Shown: one piece after another, positions 1 to 7,008 of the stretch | Position numbering within the stretch: the first letter of the stretch is position 1 | How the letters are laid out: each line of letters opens with the position of its first letter | Assembly (NCBI GenBank): GCA_036522155.1 | Contig: DATDGI010000159.1 | Location: 1 to 31,528 of the forward strand | DNA: 31,528 nucleotides | From: UBA9676 sp036522155 | Lineage (GTDB): Bacteria > Actinomycetota > Actinomycetes > Streptosporangiales > Streptosporangiaceae | Direction: 5' to 3' | Translations under genes and position numbers: made by a program | The notes under the pieces: model-generated | What the model was told of the DNA's origin: nothing | The model's database searches: none | What the model saw: the letters and a program-made list of their open reading frames with translations, nothing else

Positions 1-1027
1 TCTGCATGGCGACCTCGGCTAGTCCGGGCAGCTTGTCCAGGCTCATCATGTCCCCGGCGACCAGGATCTCGGGATGACCGGGAATGGAAAGGTCCGCGCC
101 GGCTACGATCCGGCCCGCCCGGTCCTGCTGCGCGCCGGTGGCCTTGGCCACCGCCGCGGCCAGCGGCGGCGCCTCCACCCCCGCGGTCCACAGCACGTTG
201 CCGCACAGGTGCCGGGTCACCGTGCCGTCGCGGTCCTTGACCTCCAGCCCGCCGACGTCCACGTGGGTGACGATCGAGCCCATGTGCAGCTCGACCCCCA
301 GCTTGCCCAGCTGCCGGGCGGCCATGCCGGACAGCTTCGGGCCGAACATGGCCAGCGGCGCGCTGCCGCCGTCGAACAGCAGCACCCGGGCGTCCCCGGG
401 CTGGATGTGCCGGTAGACGTGACGCAGGGTCTTGCTGGCGACCTCACGGATCTGCCCGGCCAGTTCGACACCGGTCGGCCCGGCGCCGACCAGGGCGAAG
501 GTGAGCCAGCGCTGGCGCTCCGCCGGGTCGGTCGCGGTTTCCGCCATCTCGAACGCGCCGAACACCCGCCGGCGGATGACCAGCGCGTCCTCGATGGACT
601 TCATGCCAGGCGCGTACCTGGCGTACTCGTCGTGACCGAAGTAGGACTGCTGCACCCCGGCGGCCACGATCAGGTAGTCGTAGCCGAACTCGAGCGGCTC
701 CCCGAACGGGCGGGTGGCCAGCACCCGCCGCCGGTCCGGGTCGATGCCCGTCACCTCGGCCAGCACGCAGTCCACGTTCCGGTGCTTGCGCAGCACGTCC
801 CGCAGCGGGGCGGTGATCTTCCCCTCGGACAGGATCCCGGTCGCGCACTGGTACAGCAGCGGCTGGAACAGGTGATGCTGCGCATGGTCGATCAGGGTCA
901 CCTGGACCGGGGCCCGGCGCAGCGCCCGGGCCGCGAACAGGCCCGCGAAGCCACCGCCGATGATCACCACCCGGGCGCGGCCGGGCGTGGCCACCGGGGG
1001 TCCGGTCACACCGTCGTTAGGCATCAT
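1..1027 (-). CDS. ndh: Type II NADH:quinone dehydrogenase (NDH-2), 3' end outside the window
   Basis: This is a single-subunit FAD enzyme that passes electrons from NADH to membrane quinone without pumping protons. The N-terminus has the dinucleotide-binding glycine motif VVIIGGGFAGLFAAR, followed by LFQPLLYQCATGILSEG, a typical NDH-2 FAD-site stretch. A second nucleotide-binding motif, ALVGAGPTGVELAGQI, lies near residue 170. The visible end reads AGDM...PGLAEVAMQ, the conserved FAD-contacting region, so about 340 residues are present and the C-terminal membrane anchor is cut off. Two adjacent ATG codons (1027 and 1024) can start it. It begins 27 nt after the stop of the G6PDH-like gene on the same strand, so the two are probably cotranscribed and NDH-2 could reoxidise NADH made by that dehydrogenase. 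The family assignment is secure; the operon role is inference. Confidence 0.93.
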   Translation of the reverse strand, partial: MMPNDGVTGPPVATPGRARVVIIGGGFAGLFAARALRRAPVQVTLIDHAQHHLFQPLLYQCATGILSEGKITAPLRDVLRKHRNVDCVLAEVTGIDPDRRRVLATRPFGEPLEFGYDYLIVAAGVQQSYFGHDEYARYAPGMKSIEDALVIRRRVFGAFEMAETATDPAERQRWLTFALVGAGPTGVELAGQIREVASKTLRHVYRHIQPGDARVLLFDGGSAPLAMFGPKLSGMAARQLGKLGVELHMGSIVTHVDVGGLEVKDRDGTVTRHLCGNVLWTAGVEAPPLAAAVAKATGAQQDRAGRIVAGADLSIPGHPEILVAGDMMSLDKLPGLAEVAMQ

Positions 1028-1054
1028 CGTCTTTCTGGTTGTCGCCCTGGCGGG

Positions 1055-2428
1055 TCAGGCCGGCGGGTCGTGCCAGGTGTCCCGGTCGGGGAGCAGCCGG
1101 TCGGCCTCTTCCGGGCCCCAGCTGCCCTTGGCGTAGGGGTGGACGGGCACGGCGTCGCCGAGTACGGGGTCCACGATCTTCCAGGCGTCCTCCACGGTGT
1201 CCTGGCGGGCGAACAGCCAGCGCTCGCCGTCCAGGGCGGCCCCGATGAGCCGGTCGTAGGGGCGCTGGTCGCTGCCGGGCTGCTGGGCGAACGTCAGTTC
1301 CTCGCCCTGCGGCTCCCAGCCGGCGCCCGGCTTCTTGCCCGCGAGCGAGAGGGTGACCGCGGTCTCCGGCCAGACCCGGAACCGCAGCTCGTTCTGGTGT
1401 GGCAGCGGGGCCAGGCCGAAGAGGTCGCGGGGCGGGTGGCGGAACCGGACGGCGACCTCGGTGGCGGTGACCGCCATGCACTTGCCGGCCCGGATCAGGA
1501 TCGGGACGCCGGCCCACCGCCATGAATCGGACTCCAGCCGGATGGCGACGAAGGTTTCCACGGTGGAATGCGGGTCCACCCCCTCGACCTCGTGGTAGCC
1601 CTCGTACTGGCCGCGGACGGTGTGCTCGGGGGTCAGCGGGGTGAGCGAGGAGACCAGCCGCGACTTGGCGTCCCGCCAGCCGGTCAGCTTGTGCCCGTCC
1701 GGCGGGTCGGCCATCACCGTGGCCAGCACCTGCAGCATGTGGTTCTGCACCACATCGCGGATGGCGCCGGTGCGGTCGTAGAACGAGCCCCGGTCGGATA
1801 CGTCGAACGCCTCGGCCATGGTGATCTGGATGCTCTCCACGTAGGTGCGGTTCAGCAGCGGCTCGACCACCGCGTTGGCGAACCGGGCGAACAGCACGTT
1901 CTCCACCGGCTCGAAGGCCAGCCAGTCATCGACCCGGAAGATGGCCTCCTCCGGGAAGTACTGGTGCATGGTGTCGTTGAGCTTCTGCGAGCTGGCCAGG
2001 TCGGCGCCGAACGGCTTCTCGACCATCACCCGCGCGCCCTGGGCCCGGCCGGCCGTGGCGATGCCCTGGGCGATCCGGCCGAACAGGAACGGCGGTACCT
2101 CGAGGTAGTACAGCAGCTGCTCGCCCGCCCCGATCATCTCGGACATGGCGTGGTAGGTGGCGTCGTCGCCGAGGTCCCCGTCCACGTAGCGGAGCAGGCC
2201 GAGCATCTTCACCGCGGCCGGGCTGGCCGGGTCCATCCCGTTGAGCTTGAGCGAGGCCACCGCGTAGTCGCGGAACTGCTGGAGGCCCCAGCCGCTCTTG
2301 GCCACCCCGATCACCGGGACGTTCAGCACGTCGCGCTGGACCAGCCCGACCAGCGCCGGGAACGTTTCCAGCTTGGCCAGGTCCCCGGTCGCCCCGAAGA
2401 TCACCAGCGCGTCGACACGGTCCGGCAT
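1055..2428 (-). CDS. Glucose-6-phosphate dehydrogenase-like protein with altered substrate-site residues
   Basis: This 457-residue protein belongs to the G6PDH (Zwf) family: NAD(P) fold with FGATGDLAK, then EKPFGADLASS, DRTGAIRDVVQNHMLQ (catalytic His kept), PILIRAGK, and a C-terminal YAKGSWGPEEAD. The ATG at 2428 is preceded by AGGAGG at good spacing, so this start is preferred over an in-frame one 14 codons upstream. The substrate site is unusual. The normal RIDHYLGKE reads RVDDWLAFE, so the Asp of the catalytic dyad is kept but the phosphate-binding His and Lys are Asp and Phe. The basic pair after GDLA is Leu-Glu. It may oxidise another sugar or sugar phosphate. It lies between an MFS transporter and NDH-2, and no opcA partner is visible. 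The family is certain; the substrate is not. Confidence 0.9.
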   Translation of the reverse strand: MPDRVDALVIFGATGDLAKLETFPALVGLVQRDVLNVPVIGVAKSGWGLQQFRDYAVASLKLNGMDPASPAAVKMLGLLRYVDGDLGDDATYHAMSEMIGAGEQLLYYLEVPPFLFGRIAQGIATAGRAQGARVMVEKPFGADLASSQKLNDTMHQYFPEEAIFRVDDWLAFEPVENVLFARFANAVVEPLLNRTYVESIQITMAEAFDVSDRGSFYDRTGAIRDVVQNHMLQVLATVMADPPDGHKLTGWRDAKSRLVSSLTPLTPEHTVRGQYEGYHEVEGVDPHSTVETFVAIRLESDSWRWAGVPILIRAGKCMAVTATEVAVRFRHPPRDLFGLAPLPHQNELRFRVWPETAVTLSLAGKKPGAGWEPQGEELTFAQQPGSDQRPYDRLIGAALDGERWLFARQDTVEDAWKIVDPVLGDAVPVHPYAKGSWGPEEADRLLPDRDTWHDPPA

Positions 2429-2536
2429 GTCATCCCTCCTGCCTGGTTGCTTCTCAGCAGATCGTGCCAACCGGCCTGCGGCATCCCCCCGCGGGGGTGA
2501 GCGGGATCTCCCGCCGCGGCGGGTGGGCCGTGCCCG

Positions 2537-3733
2537 TCACGTCGGCGTAGCCGCCAGCCTGGCCGGGGCCCGGCGGGCGAGCACGAAACTCAGCCCACCC
2601 ATGATCACCGCGGCGGCCGCGGCCGCCCCGAACAGGGTGGGCAGGGCTACCCCCGCGTCCACCAGCGGCCCGGTGCCAAAGGCGGCGATGCCGTAGCCGA
2701 CCTGGTAGAAGGCGATCACTCCGCCCGCCACCGAGGCCCCCATGGACAGCAGCTGCTCCTCCGCGAAGCTGATGGTCAGCGGCAGCAGGGCCGAGCAGCC
2801 GAACCCGGCCAGGGCGAACGTCACGATGCCGGCCGCCGGCGTCCCCGACGGCAGCACGGCGATGACCACGAAGATGACGGCCAGCCCGAACGGCAGCACA
2901 TGGTAGGCCCGCTGCGGCGGGAATCGGCGCTGGACCACGGCGAACAGCACCCGCCCGATGGTGACCATGCCCCAGAAGGCGGTCAGCGCGAGCGATGCCT
3001 GGGTCGCGGAGGCGTGCAGGTTCCTGGTCATGTCCAGCTGGGACCAGTTCCCGTTCATCGTCTCGCACAGGCCATACAGGACGGCGAAGCCGGCGAAGAC
3101 CCAGAACAGCGGCGGAGTCCGGGCCGCGCGGTCACGGCCGGGCCCGGCGCGCGCTCCGGCGTGCAGGGGCAGGCGGCCGCAGACGGCGATCAGCGCCACC
3201 AGCAGGACCGACGACATGACCGGCAGGCCCCACCAGAAGCCCAGGCCGACGAAGATGGCCACGAACACCGGCGCCAGGGCCGTGCCCAGCCCGAGCAGCG
3301 CGTTCAGCACGAGCACCGAGGCGTCCACCCGGTCGGGGTGGAACGCGGTGGTCAGCGCGTTGATGGCCGGCACCGTCAGGCCGAAGCCGGCCCCCAGGAA
3401 GGCCGTGGCGGCCAGCAGCAGCCCGTAGGCCACGCCGTGGTGCGCGGTGAAGAACGAGCTGACGATCAGCAGGGCCATGGACGCCAGGTCGGCCAGCAGG
3501 CCGGCCAGGAAGACCCGCTTGGTCCCGAGCCGCCGGGCCAGCCGGCCGCCCAGCAGCGAACCGGTGATGGCCGTCAGCACCTGGGGCAGGAACATCGTCC
3601 CGTACTGGCCGCTGGACAGGCCGTACTGGCTGGCGCTGGTGAAGATGGTGCTCGCCGCCGGGAACGTCACCAGGGTGATGCCCTGGATCAGCCCGGCCGC
3701 ATAAACGGCGCTGGTCTCGGCCCTGTTCGCCAT
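2537..3733 (-). CDS. MFS transporter
   Basis: This 398-residue integral membrane protein has about 12 hydrophobic segments and major-facilitator signatures. GGRLARRLGTKRVFLAGLL, the loop 2-3 type motif, lies near residues 60-80. A Gly/Ala-rich helix follows (AFLGAGFGLTVPAINAL), and a central basic loop (GARAGPGRDRAARTPP) splits the two halves. The ATG at 3733 has GGGGAG three nucleotides upstream. Another open frame runs further upstream, but it reads through the GMC gene and is not real. The start is 17 nt from the GMC oxidoreductase stop, and 108 nt separate its stop from the G6PDH-like gene, so it fits the same minus-strand operon. The substrate cannot be read from the sequence; a sugar, organic acid or efflux role are all open. 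Confidence 0.88.
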   Translation of the reverse strand: MANRAETSAVYAAGLIQGITLVTFPAASTIFTSASQYGLSSGQYGTMFLPQVLTAITGSLLGGRLARRLGTKRVFLAGLLADLASMALLIVSSFFTAHHGVAYGLLLAATAFLGAGFGLTVPAINALTTAFHPDRVDASVLVLNALLGLGTALAPVFVAIFVGLGFWWGLPVMSSVLLVALIAVCGRLPLHAGARAGPGRDRAARTPPLFWVFAGFAVLYGLCETMNGNWSQLDMTRNLHASATQASLALTAFWGMVTIGRVLFAVVQRRFPPQRAYHVLPFGLAVIFVVIAVLPSGTPAAGIVTFALAGFGCSALLPLTISFAEEQLLSMGASVAGGVIAFYQVGYGIAAFGTGPLVDAGVALPTLFGAAAAAAVIMGGLSFVLARRAPARLAATPT

Positions 3734-3750
3734 CTGCTCCCCGCCCGGGA

Positions 3751-5307
3751 TCAGGACGCGATCCGCTGCCGGATGTGCGCGCCGACCCGCAGGGCGTTGG
3801 CCATGGCGGTGAGCGCCGGGTTCATCGCCCCGATGCTGGGGAAGAAGCTCGTGTCCACGACGTACAGGTTGTCCAGCTCGTGGGCCTTGCAGTTCACATC
3901 GAGCACCGACGCGGCCGGGTCGGTGCCGAACCGGCAGGTGCCAGCCTGATGCGCGCAGCCGGCCACCGGGATGCTCATGTTCATGTAGAAGTTCTTGCCC
4001 AGGACGTGGTGCTCGGCCATGCCCGTGTGGTTCATGATCTTCTTCAGCTCGTCGTACAGGCGGTTGAGCTCTTCGCCGTTGGTCGGCGTGTAGGCCAGGT
4101 GGACCTGGCCGTCGCCGTCGGTCGTCACCCGGTTTCCGGCCAGCGGCAGGTCCTCGGTGGTGAGCCAGAAGTCCACCGCGTGCTCGGCCACGTCCGACAG
4201 TGTCCACTCCGGCGAGAGCTTGGTCAGCTTCGGCTTCTCACCCCGCATGGCCTCGGCGTTGGACTTGCCGATCATCTGGATGTTGCCGACGGGCCATGGG
4301 TAGCCGGGCGCGCCGAAGTAGAAGTCGTTGATGCCCAGGGTCTTCTGGAAGACCGTGTCGTTCTTCTCCTTGGACAGGGCCACCACGGCCAGGCAGTTGT
4401 GGAACATGTAGTTGCGGCCCACCTGGTCCGAGCCGTTGGCCAGGCCGTGCGGGTGGGCGTCGCTGGCCGAGTTGAGCAGCAGCCGGGCGCTGTTCGCGGC
4501 CCCGGCGCACACGGCCACGATGTCGCCGGTGTACTCCTCCTGGTGCCCGCCGCGGGAGACGGTGACCCCGGTCACCACGCGCCCGGTGCCGTCGGTCTCC
4601 AGTTTCGTCACCTCGGCCCCGGTGAGCAGGGTGAGGTTGGCCCGGCCGAGCACCGGCCGGACGGCGATCACCTCGGCATCGGACTTCGCGTGGACCAGGC
4701 AGGGGTAGCCATCGCACCAGGTGCAGCGGATACAGGTGCTCCGAGGGCGGTCGGCCTCGTCCAGCATGATCCCGCACGGCGCGTGGAAGGGGTGATAGCC
4801 GCCCTTCTCCAGGTCATCGGATATCTGCTGGATCCTGGCCTCGTGGGAGACCGCGGGCCAGGGGTACGGCTCGCTCCGGTGCCCCTCGGCCGGGTCCTCG
4901 CCGCCGTTGCCATGCACCTGGTACAGCTGCTCGGCCTGGCTGTACCAGGGCTCGAAGTCGTCGTAGGACAGCGGCCAGGCCGGGGAGATCCCGTCGACGT
5001 GCCTGAGCTCGCCGAAGTCCTGCGGGCGCAGCCGGTACAGCGCCGCCCCGTACATCTTGGTCGCACCGCCGACGAAGTAGTGGACCTGCGGCTGGAAGGG
5101 GTGGCCGTCGGCGTCGAACCAGGTCTCGGCGGAGATGTACCGGCCGTCCACGAACACCTGCCGCGGATCCCAGTTCCCCATCTCCCTGGGCAGGAAGTTG
5201 CCCCGCTCGAGCAGCAGGATCTTCTTGCCCGAGCCAGCCAGGGTGTACGCGAGCGTCCCGCCGCCGGCTCCGGATCCGATGATGATCACGTCGAAGTGCT
5301 CGGCCAC
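3751..5307 (-). CDS. GMC family flavin oxidoreductase with a cysteine cluster
   Basis: This 518-residue FAD-dependent dehydrogenase/oxidase is of the glucose-methanol-choline family. The N-terminus carries the FAD-binding DVIIIGSGAGGGTLAYTLAGSGKKILLLE motif (about residues 5-34), then GGATKMYGAALYRL. The C-terminus has HQAGTCRFG, with the catalytic His region, and MNPALTAMANALR, with Asn in the second catalytic position. A C-x2-C-x2-C-x4-C cluster (Cys192, 195, 198, 203) sits mid-protein. The start is GTG at 5307, with AGGAGG five nucleotides upstream. The frame stays open further upstream through a 21-bp tandem repeat, but that stretch has no comparably good start. No signal peptide is visible, so a cytoplasmic location is likely. 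It follows an APC permease and precedes an MFS gene. The substrate is unknown, probably an alcohol or sugar. Confidence 0.92.
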   Translation of the reverse strand: MAEHFDVIIIGSGAGGGTLAYTLAGSGKKILLLERGNFLPREMGNWDPRQVFVDGRYISAETWFDADGHPFQPQVHYFVGGATKMYGAALYRLRPQDFGELRHVDGISPAWPLSYDDFEPWYSQAEQLYQVHGNGGEDPAEGHRSEPYPWPAVSHEARIQQISDDLEKGGYHPFHAPCGIMLDEADRPRSTCIRCTWCDGYPCLVHAKSDAEVIAVRPVLGRANLTLLTGAEVTKLETDGTGRVVTGVTVSRGGHQEEYTGDIVAVCAGAANSARLLLNSASDAHPHGLANGSDQVGRNYMFHNCLAVVALSKEKNDTVFQKTLGINDFYFGAPGYPWPVGNIQMIGKSNAEAMRGEKPKLTKLSPEWTLSDVAEHAVDFWLTTEDLPLAGNRVTTDGDGQVHLAYTPTNGEELNRLYDELKKIMNHTGMAEHHVLGKNFYMNMSIPVAGCAHQAGTCRFGTDPAASVLDVNCKAHELDNLYVVDTSFFPSIGAMNPALTAMANALRVGAHIRQRIAS

Positions 5308-5316
5308 GGATTCCTC

Positions 5317-5358
5317 CTCATGCCGCCCCTGCACGTGCTCATGCCGCCCCTGCACATG
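5317..5358. repeat. 21-bp tandem direct repeat, two copies
   Basis: Two adjacent 21-bp units (5317-5337 and 5338-5358) are identical except one base (CACGTG versus CACATG at the unit end). They lie just upstream of the GMC oxidoreductase Shine-Dalgarno and are in frame with that gene (HVQGRHE twice). This could be a replication-slippage duplication or a leader element. Confidence 0.85.
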
Positions 5359-5441
5359 GTCGGCCAGGGAACTGGACGCGTCACCACCCGCGCCGGGGGA
5401 GATCCCTTCCCCGGGCCTAGCGGCGCAATCAGGGCCGCCGG

Positions 5442-6863
5442 TTAACCTTCGCCGGACATAAACACCGTGCCCAGTGACTCGAAACTGGCCGGCCGCCGGG
5501 CCCGGATGATCAGTGCCACGATGACGCCGAGCACGAGCCAGCCGAGCGCGATGAAGGGCAGCAGGTTCACCAGCGTGTAGGCGCCCGGGTGAATGATCCC
5601 CCACAGCGGGAACAGGAAAATCACCGCCGCCACGGCCGGGATGACCAGATGCCGCCAGGGCCGGAACTCGCTGCGGAACTCGGTCCGGAAGGCGCGGATG
5701 ACCGCGAAGTTGACGGAGAGGTAGACGAGCACGACCGCTAGGCTGCCGGCCCCGGCCAGGTAGCTGAAAGCGCGGGCGCCGTAGGCGACGGTCAGCGGCA
5801 GCCCGAGCACGAGGGTGAGGGCGGCCAGGCAGCCGATCGCGGCGACCGGCGTCCGGCGGGCGGACATCCGGGTGAGTGACCCCGGCAGCGCCCCCTCCCG
5901 TGCCATCGCGAACTGGACCCGGATGCCGGCGTTGACCGCGGCGATCACGAAGCCGAGACCGGTGAGCACCACCACCAGGTTGATCACCCAGAGCACCGAC
6001 GGCGACCAGTACCGGCTGGTGAGATAACCCAGCGGGCTGGGCTGGGCGAGGAACCCGGCGACGCCGTGCCGCCCCACCGCGAATGTCTCCGCACATACGA
6101 CAAGCAGATAGAAAATCCCCGTCACAATGACAATGCCGACAATGCTGGCGGGCACCGAGCGGCGGGTGTTCCTGGCTTCCTCACCCAGCGCGGCGGCCGC
6201 CTCGAAGCCGGCGAACGCGGTGATGCCGTAGATCATCGCGCTGGCGATGTCGCTGGCCTGGCCGCCGGGCGAGGAGGCCGGCGAGAACGCCGCGGCCGAG
6301 TAATGCGCGGGCCGGATCTTGACCAGGATCGTGATGGCCAGCGCGGCGAACACGGCCATCTCCCCGGCCACCAGGAGCAGATCGGTCGCGGATGAGGTGC
6401 CGATGCCCAGGTACGCGACAAAGACCACCGCGGCCAGGATGACCAGGAACAGCAGCCATGGGGCGATGGTCACGCGCGGCCCCTCTGCGGCCAGCAACTG
6501 CGACGCATACACGCTGGTCAGCGCGATACCGGCGGGCACGAACATGGCATAGCCGAACATCATCATCCAGCCGGTCAGGAAACCCGCGGTCCGGCCCAGG
6601 CCCCGGCTGTTGTAGGTGTAGGCCCAGCCGGCCGATGGCACCCGGCGTGCGTACTCGGAGATGCTGAGCGCGCAGCACAGCGATCCGGCGAAGGTGATGA
6701 CAACCACCAGCGGGGACGCGAACCCGGCGAAGGACGTCATGACCACCAGCACGGTGATGACCGACGCCGCCGGGGCCACGATGCTGGTGCCGAACGCGGT
6801 CACCCTCGCCGTCCCGACGATCCCCCTGGCCAGCCCGCGCGCTTCAGAGCCGCCAGCGCTCAT
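5442..6863 (-). CDS. APC superfamily amino acid/amine permease
   Basis: This 473-residue membrane transporter has about 12 hydrophobic helices. The first helix region (GTARVTAFGTSIVAPAASV) contains the Gly-rich unwound segment typical of amino acid-polyamine-organocation carriers. ISEYARRVPSAGWAYTYNSRGLG is the conserved APC segment after TM2, and YGITAFAGFEAAAALGEEARN matches TM6 and the following loop. The C-terminus is a short charged tail. The ATG at 6863 has AGGAGG seven nucleotides upstream. It is the first gene of the minus-strand run and diverges from the LuxR-type regulator across 145 bp, making it the likely direct target of that regulator. The substrate (amino acid, amine or ethanolamine-like) cannot be assigned. 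It is separated by 134 bp from the GMC gene, so an extra promoter there is possible. Confidence 0.92.
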   Translation of the reverse strand: MSAGGSEARGLARGIVGTARVTAFGTSIVAPAASVITVLVVMTSFAGFASPLVVVITFAGSLCCALSISEYARRVPSAGWAYTYNSRGLGRTAGFLTGWMMMFGYAMFVPAGIALTSVYASQLLAAEGPRVTIAPWLLFLVILAAVVFVAYLGIGTSSATDLLLVAGEMAVFAALAITILVKIRPAHYSAAAFSPASSPGGQASDIASAMIYGITAFAGFEAAAALGEEARNTRRSVPASIVGIVIVTGIFYLLVVCAETFAVGRHGVAGFLAQPSPLGYLTSRYWSPSVLWVINLVVVLTGLGFVIAAVNAGIRVQFAMAREGALPGSLTRMSARRTPVAAIGCLAALTLVLGLPLTVAYGARAFSYLAGAGSLAVVLVYLSVNFAVIRAFRTEFRSEFRPWRHLVIPAVAAVIFLFPLWGIIHPGAYTLVNLLPFIALGWLVLGVIVALIIRARRPASFESLGTVFMSGEG

Positions 6864-6911
6864 GCCATGGCCTCCTGAAGCGGGGCGCCATTCCCCGTGC
6901 GGCGAGCGACC

Positions 6912-6927
6912 CAGACTGGAAAGTCTG
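6912..6927. promoter_or_regulatory. Perfect inverted repeat, candidate operator
   Basis: CAGACT-GGAA-AGTCTG is a perfect 6-4-6 dyad in the 145-bp divergent spacer between the permease operon and the LuxR-type regulator. Its position suits control of either or both genes. The binding protein is unknown; the divergent LAL regulator is the obvious candidate. Confidence 0.45.
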
Positions 6928-6951
6928 CCTGTTCGGTGTCTATTGTCGTGC

Positions 6952-6980
6952 TTGACCCGAAATATCTCTACATGAACATA
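6952..6980 (+). promoter_or_regulatory. Possible promoter for the LuxR-type regulator
   Basis: TTGACC (6952-6957) is a good -35 match in an AT-richer stretch. A weak -10 candidate, AACATA (6975-6980), lies 17 bp downstream, and the regulator ATG is at 7009. The -10 is poor, so this is tentative. Confidence 0.3.
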
Positions 6981-7008
6981 GGGAGGGCCTTTCCGGGCAC
7001 GGCCAGGC

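Noticed and set aside
74..1525. Long plus-strand open frame (483 codons) opposite ndh and the G6PDH-like gene
   Set aside because: The translation is Arg/Gly/Pro-rich with no family motifs and lies antisense to two clearly conserved genes; a GC-driven shadow.
3775..5445. 556-codon plus-strand open frame opposite the GMC oxidoreductase
   Set aside because: It is the complement of a gene with clear FAD and catalytic motifs, and has a low-complexity Val/Gly/Arg composition.
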